From Leucosporidium creatinivorum (taxonomy: Eukaryota; Basidiomycota; Microbotryomycetes; Leucosporidiales; Leucosporidiaceae): a DNA stretch of 64,000 nucleotides. Within the stretch, counting starts at the first letter, position 1; each line of letters begins with the position of its first letter. Where the stretch lies: contig BCKL01000027.1 of NCBI GenBank assembly GCA_001600635.1, forward strand, positions 273,289-337,288. The letters run 5' to 3'. Below, one piece after another: positions 32,565-43,902 of the stretch. The position numbers and the translations under genes were made by a program. The notes below the pieces were generated by a model, which saw nothing but the letters and a program-made list of their open reading frames with translations, was not told where the DNA came from and did not search any database.

Positions 32565-35500
32565 CTACCAGAACCTCGCCGTCCCGAAGAAGCTCTCACG
32601 CCAAGTGCCCCTCGCCACGCTCGGCTTCTGCTCCTCCTCGTCCTCCTCTTCCAGCACCGGCGCTCGAATCGCCGACGCGTGCATCGACGAGAGCATCTCC
32701 CTAGCTCCCCTCCCCACTGTTCCCGCCGTCGCAGCGTAACCACCTCCCGACCCTCCAGCACTCGCCCTGCGAGTCCCGCTGTTCGACCTGCCGAGCCCGA
32801 GAACGCTGCCGACAGCGTCTCCTACGCCGAGGCCGGCGATAGAAGAGGGTACTCCGTAGGTCGATGGCATGGGAAGAGGTGCGAGTGCGGTAGGTGGTGC
32901 GAGAGGCAGAGGCGAACGGAGACGAGGGCCGGTTTGCGAGAGGGAGGCGAAGGCCGAGGGGGAGAAGTGGGAACGGGCGAAACGAAGGTGGGTGAGAGCC
33001 TGTAGGAGGAACGAGAGCTTAGTCAGAGATGTGAAGACGTGGGGGCGAGAAGCGGGAATGGACAAGGCAAGAAGAGGGCGACCGACTCACCTCCTCATAC
33101 CTCGCAATCTGAGCATCCAGATACTGCTCCGCCACCCTCTGCAAATCCTCCCTCTTCTCTTTATCCACTCGATCAATCTCGGCAGAGGTAACGTTCAACA
33201 CCGTCTCGCAGCGAGCGATGTCCTCTTCATCCTCTTCGGGCGAGGCGCTGAGGAGCGAGTGTTCGGCGAGCGCGAGCTTGTGCGCTTCGAAAAGGGTCTG
33301 GAAGCGGCGAGGGGTCAGCTACGAGCTTCAACGAGAGTGAGCGAAGCGCGGCGTACCATGTGCTGAGTCCAAGGGTACGACGACTCGCGTAGGAGCTCTT
33401 GGACGCTGAGAAGGTCGTTTCGCGCCTGCAGTCGAACAGCTGGTCAGCACCACCATTCGACTAGGCCTCGGGAGCAGCCGAGTAGAAACTTACACTATCT
33501 TCCTCCAGCTTTGCGACCTTGCTGATAGCCTCGGCGGTAGCTTGAACTGCCTTGGTCGTGCTGAGGCTTTCTGCTCGGCGAAGATGAGATCAGCGCCGGC
33601 TGGTTCTCTCTCCCCCTCTTCACAAGAGAAAGAGAAACGCTCACCATCATCGCCATCCCTCCAGCTCATCGCCCCACGACCATTCTGCAGTCCCCAAACT
33701 CGACTCCTCTTCCCATCCCCATCCCGCGCCGTCTCAAGATCTGCCATACCGTCGTCTCCGAGGTTGGCGACCGTATCGAGCGAAGTAGGGGGGAGTGATA
33801 CGCCAGCGACCAGCCGAGCGAGCGAGTGCGCGAGCTGCTGCTGCCGGAGGGAGGAGTCTGCTCGGCGAGGAGCGTCAGCGAGGCGTTGGCGGTGGTATGA
33901 AGCAGACAAATACGCACCGAGCATACCCTCCCTGACTCCCTTGATTCCATCTTCCACCGCCAAGACTCCACCTCCCAGCTCGACTCCCTTGGCATGCCGC
34001 TCGAAGCGTTCGAGGAGCTCGGCGCTGTCGGCAGCGTCGACGTTGAACTCGGGGTGATAGACGCGGGAGAGGAAGGAGGTGTCCGTTAAGAGATTTGACG
34101 AGCTACCGAGAAGGGACTGCAGCTCCTGCTCGTTCAGAAAGTGGGTCAGCTCTCCTCTCCCACTGCTTCTCGGCGCGTCCCAGCGAAGCTCACCTTCCCC
34201 TCCTCCTCCTCAACCATCAAGAACGCCCTCACTTCCTCCGCCCCTCTCAGCACCTCATGCCTCCCGACCCGACTCAACCACCTCTCCAAATCCCTTCTCC
34301 TCGTCTCCACAAACTCCTCCTCGAAGCGACCTTTGCCCCATCCTCCTGCTGCCCGGGGGAGGGAGGGGATCGAGAGGAGTGGATAGCGTGCGATGAGAGT
34401 TGAGTGGAGGTGGGTGAAGGTGGAGTACCGGCGAGAGACGGTGAGAGTCGAGGGAGAGGTTGGAGGGGAGTCGGAGGAAGGGGACGATGGCGGGGAGTGG
34501 AAGAGCGTGGAGAGCTGGTAGGTGGTATAGTCTCCTCCTGACGAGGTTTGGCGCTCGGGAGAATGGACGACGACGGTGAACGTAGGCGTATCCTCCTTCC
34601 ACGCTGGGCCGTTCTGTCGGTCGTCGAGGTCAGCTCTCCATCGCCGAACTGGGTCGAGTGGGGGCTACTCACCTCAATATACCACCTCGCTTCTCCCTCC
34701 TTCTCCTCCGCCCCAATAGCTCCCGCACCATTCCTGATCCACTCCTGCACCCTCCCAAGCACACCCCTCGCCGTAGCCTTGTTGCTCGAGCTCATCTGAC
34801 GGCCGAGGGGAGGTCTTCCTTCCGCGAGCGAGAGCGAAGACGTGCCAAGCCCGAGCCGGTAGAGCATCGATGAAGTGGGTGGAGGAGGAGCAGAAGGCGC
34901 TGGAGGAGGAGGTGGCGACGAGATGGGCTCGAGGGTCGTCGGCGTCTCAGGTTCGGGCTCGGGTGGTCCCTGCTGCTCCTCCTCCTCGCTCTCGCTCAGC
35001 TCTACCTCTCCCTCCTCTTCCGAAAGCTCATCCGACGATCCCCACAGATCCACCTTCCCCACTCCCATCCTACTAGCCCTCTGCTCAGCCTGCTCAACGA
35101 GCGCGGACCACCGAGCCGAGACGTCGTCCTCGCTCTCCTTGCTCGGGCGGGTGGTGCTGGACTCGGAGGTGGTGGAAGGAGGCAGAGGAGACCAATGCGA
35201 GGTCGGGAGGGTGGGGAGGTCTGATTCGGCGAGAGGAGGTGGAGCAGAGGAGGACGAGGAGGGGCCGAAGAACTCTCTCATCTCCTCCCTACTCGGCGTC
35301 TGCACCTGCTCCTCTCCACCCCCACCCGCCTCCTGCACCCCCCTCCTCCGTTCCTCTTCCTCCCGCTCCTCCCTCTCCATATTCCTAATACCCTCCGCCT
35401 CTATCGCCCGTAACTGTTCAAGGAAGTCCTCTACTACAAAAGGAGTGGGTGGAGACGGCGCAGCAGGGACCGCGGGCTCGAACTCGATGCCTGAAACTAT

Positions 35501-36864
35501 GACATTTCGACCGAGAGAGCGCGAGGCGTAGGAAGGTGATTGGGGAGGATCGGAAAGGGTGAAGGTCGGGGGTGGGGAGAAGGCGGCGGAGGAAGGGGAT
35601 GGTGCTGAAGGTGGAGGCATGGGAAGGGAGCGGGTCGGAGGAGAGGATTTCGGCGAGGGAGATGGGGAGGAACGAGAAGCGACTGTGGGTGCGCTGGAGG
35701 CTGTGGTTGAAGGAGGAGGGAGCGATTCTGTGGGCGCTTCGGGCGCGGGAGTTGGCTCGGCTGGCTCGATGTACTGCAGAATCCAAGACGACGAGATCAG
35801 CACTCATTCCCGGGCTCCTTCTTCTATAGACGGCTCAGTCGGCTCACCGCATAGAATCCCCTCGGCACCAAACCCCTCCCACCCTCACCCTCATCCTTCA
35901 AATAACCCAAACTCCAGCCACCTCCCAAGTCTTCCACCTCGATACACAGCTCCACGCCACGCGCAAAGGAGAGTTCGCCGAATGCTGTCTCGCCAGAGAA
36001 GGCGTGCAGGGAGAGCGCCGAGAGCGGGATCGGAGGGATGTCGAGGCAGGGAGTGTCGTCGATGATGGCTGGGGACGAGGAAGGTGAAGAGGGTGCTGGA
36101 AGGGGTTGAAATTCGAGAGGCGGAGCTGCGGAGGGCGAGGAGGACGAGAGGGCGGCCTCTTGAGCGAGCTCGGCTTCGGCGAGAGCGAGCAATTCCTCGT
36201 CCGAGGGTTCGTCTGCGAGGCTTTTGGGCGGTGAAGCGCGACTGGGGGACGTCCAACTTGGCGAAGATGTTGGCGAGGAAGTCGAAGCCTCCTCCGGCCG
36301 GAACGGGTTGGCCAATGTCGGATCAAAGAAGATGGAGTTCCTCTTGCCGGCGAGCTTGATTGCGCTTCCTCCTCTTCCACTTCCTTCACTGTTGGGCGTG
36401 AGCGTCCCCACAGCGCTCTTGTAGCTTCCACTGCCGCTGGTACCCTGCTTCCTCCTCAGCTTCCGACCCTCGACGCCGACGAACGCTTGCGAGTAGCTCG
36501 GCGTATCCCAGCTCGCACCTTCTGCTGCTGCATCACCGGCGAAGAGGGCGTCCAGCGAAGTAGCAGCTGCTCTGCTCTCATCCTTCTCAGGCTCCTCCGA
36601 TCTGGCTGCTTGACTGGCTCCCCCTGCTCCGCGCACAGTCCCCCCTGCTCGCTCATCGTCTTCCTCCCCATCTTCCAGCTGGGACTCAGCCCTACTCCAT
36701 CGAGGCATGGCGGGATAGCTGGAGCTGCTCTTGCTCGCTGCTGGCGCTCGTCTTCCGTCGTCGAACTGAGAGGACGGGCGCGAGCGAAGCGACATGGTCA
36801 AATGCAGCGGCTTGGGAGGGGGAGGCGGTGGCGGTAAGCGGAGAGTAGGCGTTTGGGTTACCAT
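32565..36864 (-). CDS. SH3 and PX domain protein with helical C-terminus, sorting-nexin type (1248 aa)
   Basis: Nine exons on the minus strand: 36864-35848, 35773-34673, 34613-34194, 34125-33918, 33857-33645, 33570-33494, 33425-33357, 33297-33091 and 32999-32565. After a disordered N-terminus, an SH3 domain lies near residues 285-340 (SLHAFSGETAFGELSFARG, then GWSLGYL and GLVPRGFYA). An acidic linker follows, then a PX domain near residues 705-845 (TFTVVVHSPE, RRYSTFTHLHSTLIARYPLL, ETRRRDLERWLSRV). The last 400 residues are helical and BAR-like (VEDGIKGVREGML, IDRVDKEKREDLQRVAEQ). The order SH3-PX-helical matches SNX9-type nexins, which bind phosphoinositides and shape endocytic membranes; this assignment is inferred. 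A start at 36795 is possible. Confidence 0.83.
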
Positions 36865-37150
36865 TTTGCTGGGCTGTAGGTCGACAGGTTGCTGCCGAGC
36901 CCAGACGAGCGAAGGCAACAGGAGAAGAGAGACGACGGGCGCGTTTCGCACCGACACCTCCCTCTGTCGGCGCTCGAGAGCTGAAGAGCTACAGGTTGGC
37001 CAAGGCAGAGCAGCAGCAGCTGGATCAGCTACAGAACAGCGCTCTCCTTGCTTGAATCCGCTCTTCGAGCCTCACCCCCAATCGCCTCGACTCACCCCAC
37101 GTCTCACACGCGCTTCTCTCCCTTCGCCTCATTTCCTGCACCTCATCAGC
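36865..37150. promoter_or_regulatory. Divergent promoter, sorting-nexin gene / serine racemase gene
   Basis: 286 bases between divergent start codons. It is pyrimidine-rich near the racemase start. I see no clear TATA box or repeated operator. Confidence 0.45.
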
Positions 37151-38623
37151 ATGTCGCTCCCACCTCCCTCTCTCACGCGCTCCTCAATCGAATCAGCGCA
37201 CGCCATCATCCAACCACACATCCACCAAACTCCCCTTCTCACCTCCAGCTCTCTCAGCGCTTCGACCGGCTCAGGCGCGAATCAACTGCTCTGGAAGGCG
37301 GAGAACCTACAGAAAGGCGGGGCGTTCAAGGCGCGAGGAGCGTTTTACAATGTGTATGGCTGCTTGACGGAGGAGGAGAAGAACAAGGGCGTTTGCACTC
37401 ATTCGAGTGGTGAGTCCAAGTTGGCAGCTGGACGGGCCGAGCCGACGGCGGGGGTTTGGCCGGGGGTAGATGGGAGTGAAGCTGAGGAAGAGGTATGCGA
37501 GGTGTCTCGGTACAGAGGAAACGGACGGAAGAGCTCGCTCGGGAGGCAGAAGCTCAATGCCGAATCACCCTTCGGCGAAGGCTCGGGAGTCGACTCCGGG
37601 CACAGGCTATGGCGATGGAGTGCAGCCTGTGGAGCAACTCAGAATCTACCTCATACGCTCTCATCTCCCCGGCAATCCGAGCACCACCAGCACCTTTTCT
37701 CCCTCCCTTCGCTCACTCGCTGACCCTCCTCCCTCTCGCCCTCCCAGGCAACCACGCCGGCTGCCTCGCTCTCGCCGCCTCAACCCACAACATCCCCTGC
37801 CACCTCGTCATGCCCTCCAACTCTTCACAGGCAAAGATCACCGCCGCCCGAGCCTACGGCGCCCAAATCACCTTCTGCGAACCGACCGCTCCAGCACGTC
37901 AAGCCATGCTCGACGAGGTGCAAAAGAGGACGGGAGCGGTCTTTGTGCCGCCGTATGACTCGGAGAGGACGATTGTGGGACAGGGCACGGTGTGGTTGGA
38001 GGTGGAGAGGCAGGTGAGGGAGATGGGGATTAGTTTGGACGAGGTGGGTGCGGTGGTCGTCCCTGTGGGTGGTGGAGGATTGTTGGCGGGTGTGTGTATC
38101 GCTGCTGATAAGAGCGGTGTGCCGGTGTACGGTGCAGGTGCGTATCGCTCGTCTTTCGTCGCTCGACTCGAAGCGCCGAGCTGACCCCGACTTTCGGCCG
38201 AGCAGAACCCGCTGGAGCAGACGACTGTGCTCGAGGGATCGCTTCCGGCGTACACGTTACAGAAGTAACACCCAACACCATCGCCGACGGTCTTCGCACT
38301 CCGACAGGAGCTCTCAACTTCCCTATCATCAAGAAGCACGTCAAGGGGATCATCACCGTCAGCGAAGACGTACTTCTTTCCATCCTCTCCTTCCTCTCTT
38401 CCTCGCTAAATCTCCCTCTACCTCTATCGAACAGGAGATCCTCCAAGCCCAACGCCTCCTCCTCGAGCGAGTCAAGACCCTCGTCGAGCCGAGTGGAGCC
38501 GTCTCGTTCGCTGCTGTCAGGTCGGAGCAGTTCCAGAAGCTGGGGATCAAGGGCCCGGTGGTTATGATTATCAGTGGTGGGAATGTCGATTTGGAGAAGC
38601 CGTTTGGGTGGATGAAGGCGTAG
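37151..38623 (+). CDS. PLP-dependent serine racemase / hydroxy-amino-acid dehydratase (333 aa)
   Basis: Four exons: 37151-37409, 37748-38137, 38206-38369 and 38435-38623. The protein has the fold-type II signatures. KAENLQKGGAFKARGA holds the PLP lysine, SSGNHAGCLALAA clasps substrate carboxylate, PVGGGGLLAG is the glycine loop for PLP phosphate, and ISGGNVD closes the C-terminus. The length fits serine racemase and yeast Sry1 (3-hydroxyaspartate dehydratase), which are one family, so the exact substrate is open. It is expected in the cytosol. Intron 1 is 338 nt, several times the local norm. Splicing it joins HSSG to NHAG in phase, and the branch motif GCTGACC lies about 23 nt from its end. 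Confidence 0.93.
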
Positions 38624-38779
38624 AAGGGGAGGGCTTAGACGATTGGGAGGGGGTGAGTAGAAAGGGCGGCAGGAGAGGGTAGACCTGACTTAGAGGCTTT
38701 GAATGAAGTTCAAGCATGCTTCATCGACCTTCTTGGAGGGCTTCTAGCGAGTCTTGTGGTGGCCTCCTGACGTCGAGAG

Positions 38780-39915
38780 CCAACGCCGAAGTCTGAGCTC
38801 GGCGCAAGCAGGTCGAAGGAAGGGGCAGCTCTCGCTTGGGGCGACCCTGGTTTGGCCGGTGGAGTACTAGGTCATAGCTTTACGTTCTTGTCTCTGCTCG
38901 CAGCTTTGCAGAACAAGCTACATCCCTCCTCAAGCCGACCGACGCCGCAGAGAGGAGATGGGGGCTTGGGACGTCAGCAAAGAGCGGGAGGAGATCAAAG
39001 GGATCTGTTGGATGCGGGGAGTTGATGTTCTAGAGGTTGTGAAGCCCCTCAGCTTCGAGGACCAGCTGTGGGAGATTCGTGAGGAGGTGAGCTTGGACTG
39101 GAGCGCCGAGATCGTCTCCTGCATTCGCGCGCTCGCTAATCGAGACCCTCGTTCTGCAGGTTGAGTGGACAGAGATATATATTGCTGCACAGTATACCCC
39201 ACCACTTCAATCTAATCCCTCCGTTACGAGACGCCTTTTCAGCCCCGCCGAGAGCCATCGCCGAACCTCTCCTCCTTTCTCCTCCTCACCTCTTGCCACT
39301 CTCTCTCGCCTCCCCTCCATCCACAACGCTCCAAGACCTCTCCATCAAACCCCTTCAACTCCCCAGCAGCCTCTACAAATCGTTTCCTGACCCTTCACCT
39401 CGAATAGCTGACCTCTTGGCAACTCTACTTTTGATGCGCCGAGGCCGGGGAGGAGGGGGTGGAGAGGGCCGGAAGGGGGGATGGGGAGGGCGGGAAGATG
39501 GAGGAGGGGGAGGGGATGGATTTAGAGTGCTTCGAAGAGTGAGGAGAGCAGGGACTTGGTACAGAGGGGAGGCAGGGCGGAGAGTTCGGCAGGGGAGGAG
39601 AGCGAGCGGGAGGGAGATAGTGCGCTGTAGATGGGTTGCTGTAGCTCAGCAATACTGTCGAGTTACCCATCAATATCTTCAAGCTATCACTGACCTCCAA
39701 TAGCTCACAGATTGCTGTCGAACGGCGAAGCAAGCCTTCGGCGCCGAGCAGCTCTCCTCCGGCTCTATCTCACTGCAGCTTCCTCAGGCATTCTTCAACA
39801 GAGGTAGCCGAATATACACGCTCTTTCGGCCTACGGGAAAGTGTTTCCTGACCTGTAGGGACTGCAATAGCACTGACAAGGCTTGGCAGCGAGAGCCAAT
39901 TTGGGCGTTGCGCCG
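38780..39915 (+). repeat. Dispersed segmental repeat, copy C (spacer + F-box-gene 3' end + flank)
   Basis: The spacer (about 38790-38945) matches the one between the intact MYND and F-box genes: GGGGCAGCTCTCGCTTGGGG, TTTGGCCGGT, then AGTACTAGGTCA. It runs straight into an F-box-gene tail (WDVSKEREEIKGICWMRGVD, compare WDVSKEREEIKEICRARGVT near 43670), a 73-nt intron (39087-39159) and the last exon VEWTE. In copies A and B a stop ends this exon after SQ; here that codon reads Tyr and the frame stays open for about 60 more codons. The following 700 bases match copy A closely, including AATAGCTGACCTCTTGGCAA and TGACCTGTAGGGACTGCAAT. No full gene is present. Confidence 0.8.
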
Positions 39916-40372
39916 AGAGGGGGCAAGAGTGCAGTTCAAGGGGAGAAGCTCGGCTGCTGGGAGAGCAGAGGGCGCATGTTAGAAGGTTGAGCTACTCGAC
40001 TAGTATTCAGAAGCAAGCGAAACGGCTGCAGGGAGCAAGGAGATGGACTTTCGCGCCGAGCAGCGAGGTAGCCGTCTGAATCTGTAGTCAATGAGGGGGG
40101 CAGGCAAGTGGCAGAAGCAGCTAGAGCACCTTCTGACCTCTGCACCATTGCAGCTCTTGCCCAGACCCCTCTCAGCTGTAACTCCTCCAATTAGCCCTCG
40201 CTGCCTCTCTACTTCTCCCCGCTCACCTCGTTTCGCTCGCTTCCCGACTCGCTGGCTCGCTGCTTGAACGAGCTGTACAGGACTAGCTGGTGAATGTTAT
40301 GCTACTGTAGCGAGATCTCAGCTGACCTTGAGCACTCCCGAGCAGCTGGACGCGCTTCTCGAGAACGACACG
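39916..40372. other. Intergenic, upstream of the MYND gene
   Basis: About 450 bases. An intron-like end (GCTGACC, then GAGCAG at about 40345) lies just before the start used for the MYND gene, so an upstream exon may exist; I could not find one with a fitting phase and ATG. Confidence 0.35.
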
Positions 40373-42001
40373 ATGAGCTCGAACGAGGTAGGCAGTTGTT
40401 GCTCGGAGCAGAGGGGACGAATTGTGCTGACTCGTAAACGCTCCACCAGACTCCCAACCCCGTCAGCGCCGAGCTTGGTCGACTGCTCTCGCACGATGGG
40501 ATCCGCGACGTTCTGCTCGACGCCCTTGGCTCTGCGCTCCGAGCTCCGAACGGTCAGCTCATCAACAAGACGCATGGACTACACCTCACCTTCAGCATCC
40601 ACCCGAAGCCACCCTCCGACTGCCTCTCAGCCAAGTACCTCCTCGCCAGCGCCGAAGTCAAGCCTATCGGCGAGCTAGGGGAACTGCCTACGCTCAAGGG
40701 CCTGCCTCTCGCCGAGCGGAAGAAGCTCAAGCTGCACCTGGAAGACTGGCAGAAGAAAGCGGCAGACTCGCTCGAGACGACCGAAACTCTAATGCTCGTC
40801 GCTACCGCCGCTCCGCCGAGGGTAAAGCAAGCGTCGGGGGCTACAGCTTCTCGCGTGGCCTTGAGAGACGACGAGATGACTCCGATCGCTAAGGACTGGC
40901 TGTCTCGTATGAAGGAGAGCTACATCGAGGTCAGGGACCTTCTCGGCAAGGTGAGCCATCGCTGACGCCGGTCTCGACTGTGCGCTAACGCTGAGCCAAC
41001 CTCTCGCAGTATCGGGAAGTGGCTCTTCTTCGCTCGAGAACGCACCGCAAAGACGCTTGCGGAGGATGCGGCAAGATGAGTGGGTCGAGCTCGGCGCTCA
41101 CTCTGCTCGGCCGCCGCGGACCGCTCTCCCGCGCAGGTCCTCCTCACAAGCTCATGCTCTGCTCTCGCTGCAAGAATGCCAAATACTGCAGCGCAACGTG
41201 CCAGCGGGGCCAATACGCTAGTCATCGCCAGTTCTGCTTCTTGCACAAGTCTCGTGAGTCTGTCCTCGCTCTCCTCGCCCCTGTGCGGCGCTGTCTCGGA
41301 CCCACGCTGAGCGCTGATCACCGAATCCTGCACAATTGGCCTCCACCCAGAAAACGACAGCACCATCTCCAAAGGCCACCCCGCGGACGAGCGCATCGTC
41401 TCCTTCATCGACACGCTGATCGACGACACTCACTCCGCCTTCGCTTCGGCAACCAGCCTGTACACCCCTCACCCGCTGCAAGACCACATACTCGTCGTCG
41501 AGCTTGCTGAGCTTCGCGCTAATTCGTCGACTCTGAGCCCTGCCCAACTGCTGGAGGTTCGCTCGGCGGTCGCCCTGCCCGAGGACGACGTGCTCCACCA
41601 CCTCGCCTCCAGGATGAGCAACATCACATCGGTGATTGCAAGTGTTCCCTTGCACATCCGAGCTCGCACGACGTTCGATGCCGGAGGTTCGGCTGGCCTG
41701 GCTCTCTTCTTCCTCGCCCAGACTGATCGCTTCCAGGCCCAACTCCTTGCCTTCGGACCCGACAAGAACATCGCGCCATGGGCACTGAGAGCTTTGCTAG
41801 ACGTGCTCGATAGGGACGAGGACTGGGTTGAGCTCTACAAGTCGAGGCCGAAGCTGGCGGATTCGGCGAGGACGATTGAGGTGAAGGCAGCGGGCATGCT
41901 AACGCCGAAAGAGCATGCGAGGTGGAGGGATGGAGTGAGTCGTCTGTTCTCGCTACCAAGAGCGTCAATGACCTTCCCTCGTCGCACAGTGCATTCTCTG
42001 A
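40373..42001 (+). CDS. MYND-type zinc finger protein (about 451 aa)
   Basis: Five exons: 40373-40387, 40450-40950, 41010-41253, 41351-41934 and 41990-42001. The MYND finger is in exon 3: CGGCGKM, then CSRCKNAKYCSATCQRGQY and SHRQFC, giving the C-x2-C, C-x2-C, YC-x3-C, H-x3-C ligands. The parts on either side (LSHDGIRDVLLDALG and LDRDEDWVELYKSRP) match no family I know. MYND fingers bind proline-rich peptides in partner proteins. The last exon encodes only three residues before the stop, and the same intron and mini-exon survive in repeat copies A and B, which supports this end. A first exon upstream may be missing. An intact F-box gene follows on the same strand. Confidence 0.78.
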
Positions 42002-42149
42002 GGCGTTTCTCAAAGCTCGACTTTCGGCGCTCGGCTCGGCGATGCTTAGCAGAGAGAGGGAGTAGCTTACCGGTGCCGGTAGCTGGCGAGGAAAGCAGCG
42101 TGACAATACTTTGACTCTTTCACCCCCTTGCACGACGCCTGCGCCTATG

Positions 42150-42345
42150 GTCGAGGTCAGGCAGAGCGAAGCAGAGCAGCTCGGCGCAAGCAGGTCGAGG
42201 GAAGGGGCAGCTCTCGCTTGGGGCGAGCCTGTTTTGGCCGGTAGAGTACTAGGTCACAGCTATACATTCTTGTCTCTGCTCGCAACTTCGCAGAACAAGC
42301 TACATCCCTCCTCGTAAGATGACCGACGCCGCAGCGAGGAGAAGG
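42150..42345 (+). repeat. Spacer segment shared with dispersed repeats (locus D)
   Basis: This stretch between the intact MYND and F-box genes contains the motifs found in copies A, B and C: CAGCTCGGCGCAAGCAGG, GAACAAGCTACATCCCTCCT and GACCGACGCCGCAGCGAGGA. It is closest to copy C in its first half and to copy A in its second half. Because both flanking genes are whole here, locus D looks like the parent arrangement or a close relative of it. Confidence 0.75.
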
Positions 42346-42442
42346 GGACAAAGGCCGACTTTGAGCAAACGAGGCTCTTGCTCCTGCCATCGCCTCATCT
42401 CGCTTCCCGCCGGCCGGTCGCTCGGCAACAGCAGAAGCTACA

Positions 42443-43902
42443 ATGATTCAGAGCGTAATGAAGCTCTACGCCGTGCTCCTCGATCTCGTTCCCCTCCTCC
42501 TCGTCCTGGGCGTCGCCATGCTCACTTTTTCGGCTTCAGCGCCCGTCCCCGTTCGCCGTGTCAAGTCAACAATGAGTCACCAAGTCTCTGCAGCATCGCC
42601 AAGCAAACTAAGGCGCAAACCCTCCCTACCTATCGAGCTCTACCATCGGATCATCCTCCTTGCCCTTCCTCGACTCTCCTTCGCCACCTTCAAGGAGCGC
42701 TACGAGCTGCTGTGCACCGCCTCGCTCGTCAGCAAGAGCTGGAGAAGGATCGCGTTGAGGGAGCTCATCAGGCATGCCTACCTCCCGACTATGCTCGCCG
42801 AGGACATGTTCTACGAGATAGCGTCTGAGGTCGATCCCGGATTCTCGGCGGAGGGGAGTGACGAGCCAACGCCGAAGGGATGGGTCGAGTCGCTGTGGAT
42901 GGTCGAGGGGCAAGATTGGTGTATGGGGATGCAAGCAGGCAGCACCGTGCCCTACGAGGTAAAGGTGTGGGTCGCCCGAGGCCCCGGCGAAGAGCCTGTG
43001 GTCATTCAGCCGAGTGAGTGGGGTTCAGTCTGCTCAGCTTGCTGGAGACTGATCTCTCAATGCGTGTAGACGTCGCCGAATACTTCGGACTCGGCTGTGT
43101 TGGCGGTGTCATTTCAGCCACAGCAACATCTCGCTACAAGGGACCACCGCTCGCTCTTCGCACCCTCGCCCTCCACGACGCTGGCGAGCACGGGTACTTG
43201 CCCACGGACCAGCTCACCGCCTCGGCAGCTCCATTCTTCAAGAACTTGATCCTACGCTCCCTCATTCTCGGAGCGGACAACGCCTGGAGCGACTTCCTCG
43301 ACAACTCTAAGGGGGTACTTCCCCGCCTCTCCTCCTTCGTCTTCGAGTCCCGAGCGGGATTCCACCGAGCTAGGGATCTGCCCGGATGGATGAGCAAGAT
43401 GTTCTCCCACCTTCGCTCCATCCGCCACTTGGACCTCACTCTTCAAGACGATGACTCCAACCCGGTGCTCCTTCGTCCGCTCCTGCGCTCCCTTCCTCCT
43501 TCGGCGAAGCTCGTTTCGCTTCGCCTTCGCCTTCCGCTATTCGGGTCGCACAATAGCCACTTCCCTTCAATTCTCAACGCCATTCGAGCCGCACCTCCGG
43601 CCCTCAGCAGTCTCGAGCGCCTCATCCTCCCGCTCCAGCGCCCGCCCATCGCAGGCGAACAGCTTTGGGATGTCAGCAAGGAGAGGGAGGAGATCAAAGA
43701 GATCTGTCGAGCGCGCGGAGTGACTGTGATCGAGAGGGATGCATGTGGCCGCACCGCCGATGCCGACCTCGAGGAGGAGCTCGGGCAGATTCTTGACGAG
43801 GTGAGCTCCGAGCTCTACGTTCCGGACGCGAGGGGATTGCTGAATTTTACTCCCGGGATCATACAGATTGAGTGGACCGAAGCGCACCCTAACTCCCGTT
43901 GA
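42443..43902 (+). CDS. F-box / leucine-rich protein (about 445 aa)
   Basis: Three exons: 42443-43013, 43070-43800 and 43867-43902. The F-box is LPIELYHRIILLALPRLSF, then TASLVSKSWRRIALREL. Leucine-rich segments follow, for example LRSIRHLDLTLQDD and SAKLVSLRLRLPLFG. The last intron (66 nt) is in frame and stop-free. It is called an intron because the same position is an intron-like, non-conserved stretch in copies A, B and C, while the flanking exon ends are conserved. The first ATG gives a hydrophobic N-terminus (AVLLDLVPLLLVLGVAML); a second in-frame ATG at 42572, in better context, gives MSHQVSAASPSK and a normal F-box start, so the hydrophobic part may be untranslated. Confidence 0.78.

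Noticed and set aside
41254-41350. Reading through the MYND gene's third intron
   Set aside because: The frame carries a GTGAGT donor and a CACCCAG acceptor, and splicing restores an open, conserved-looking exon in phase.
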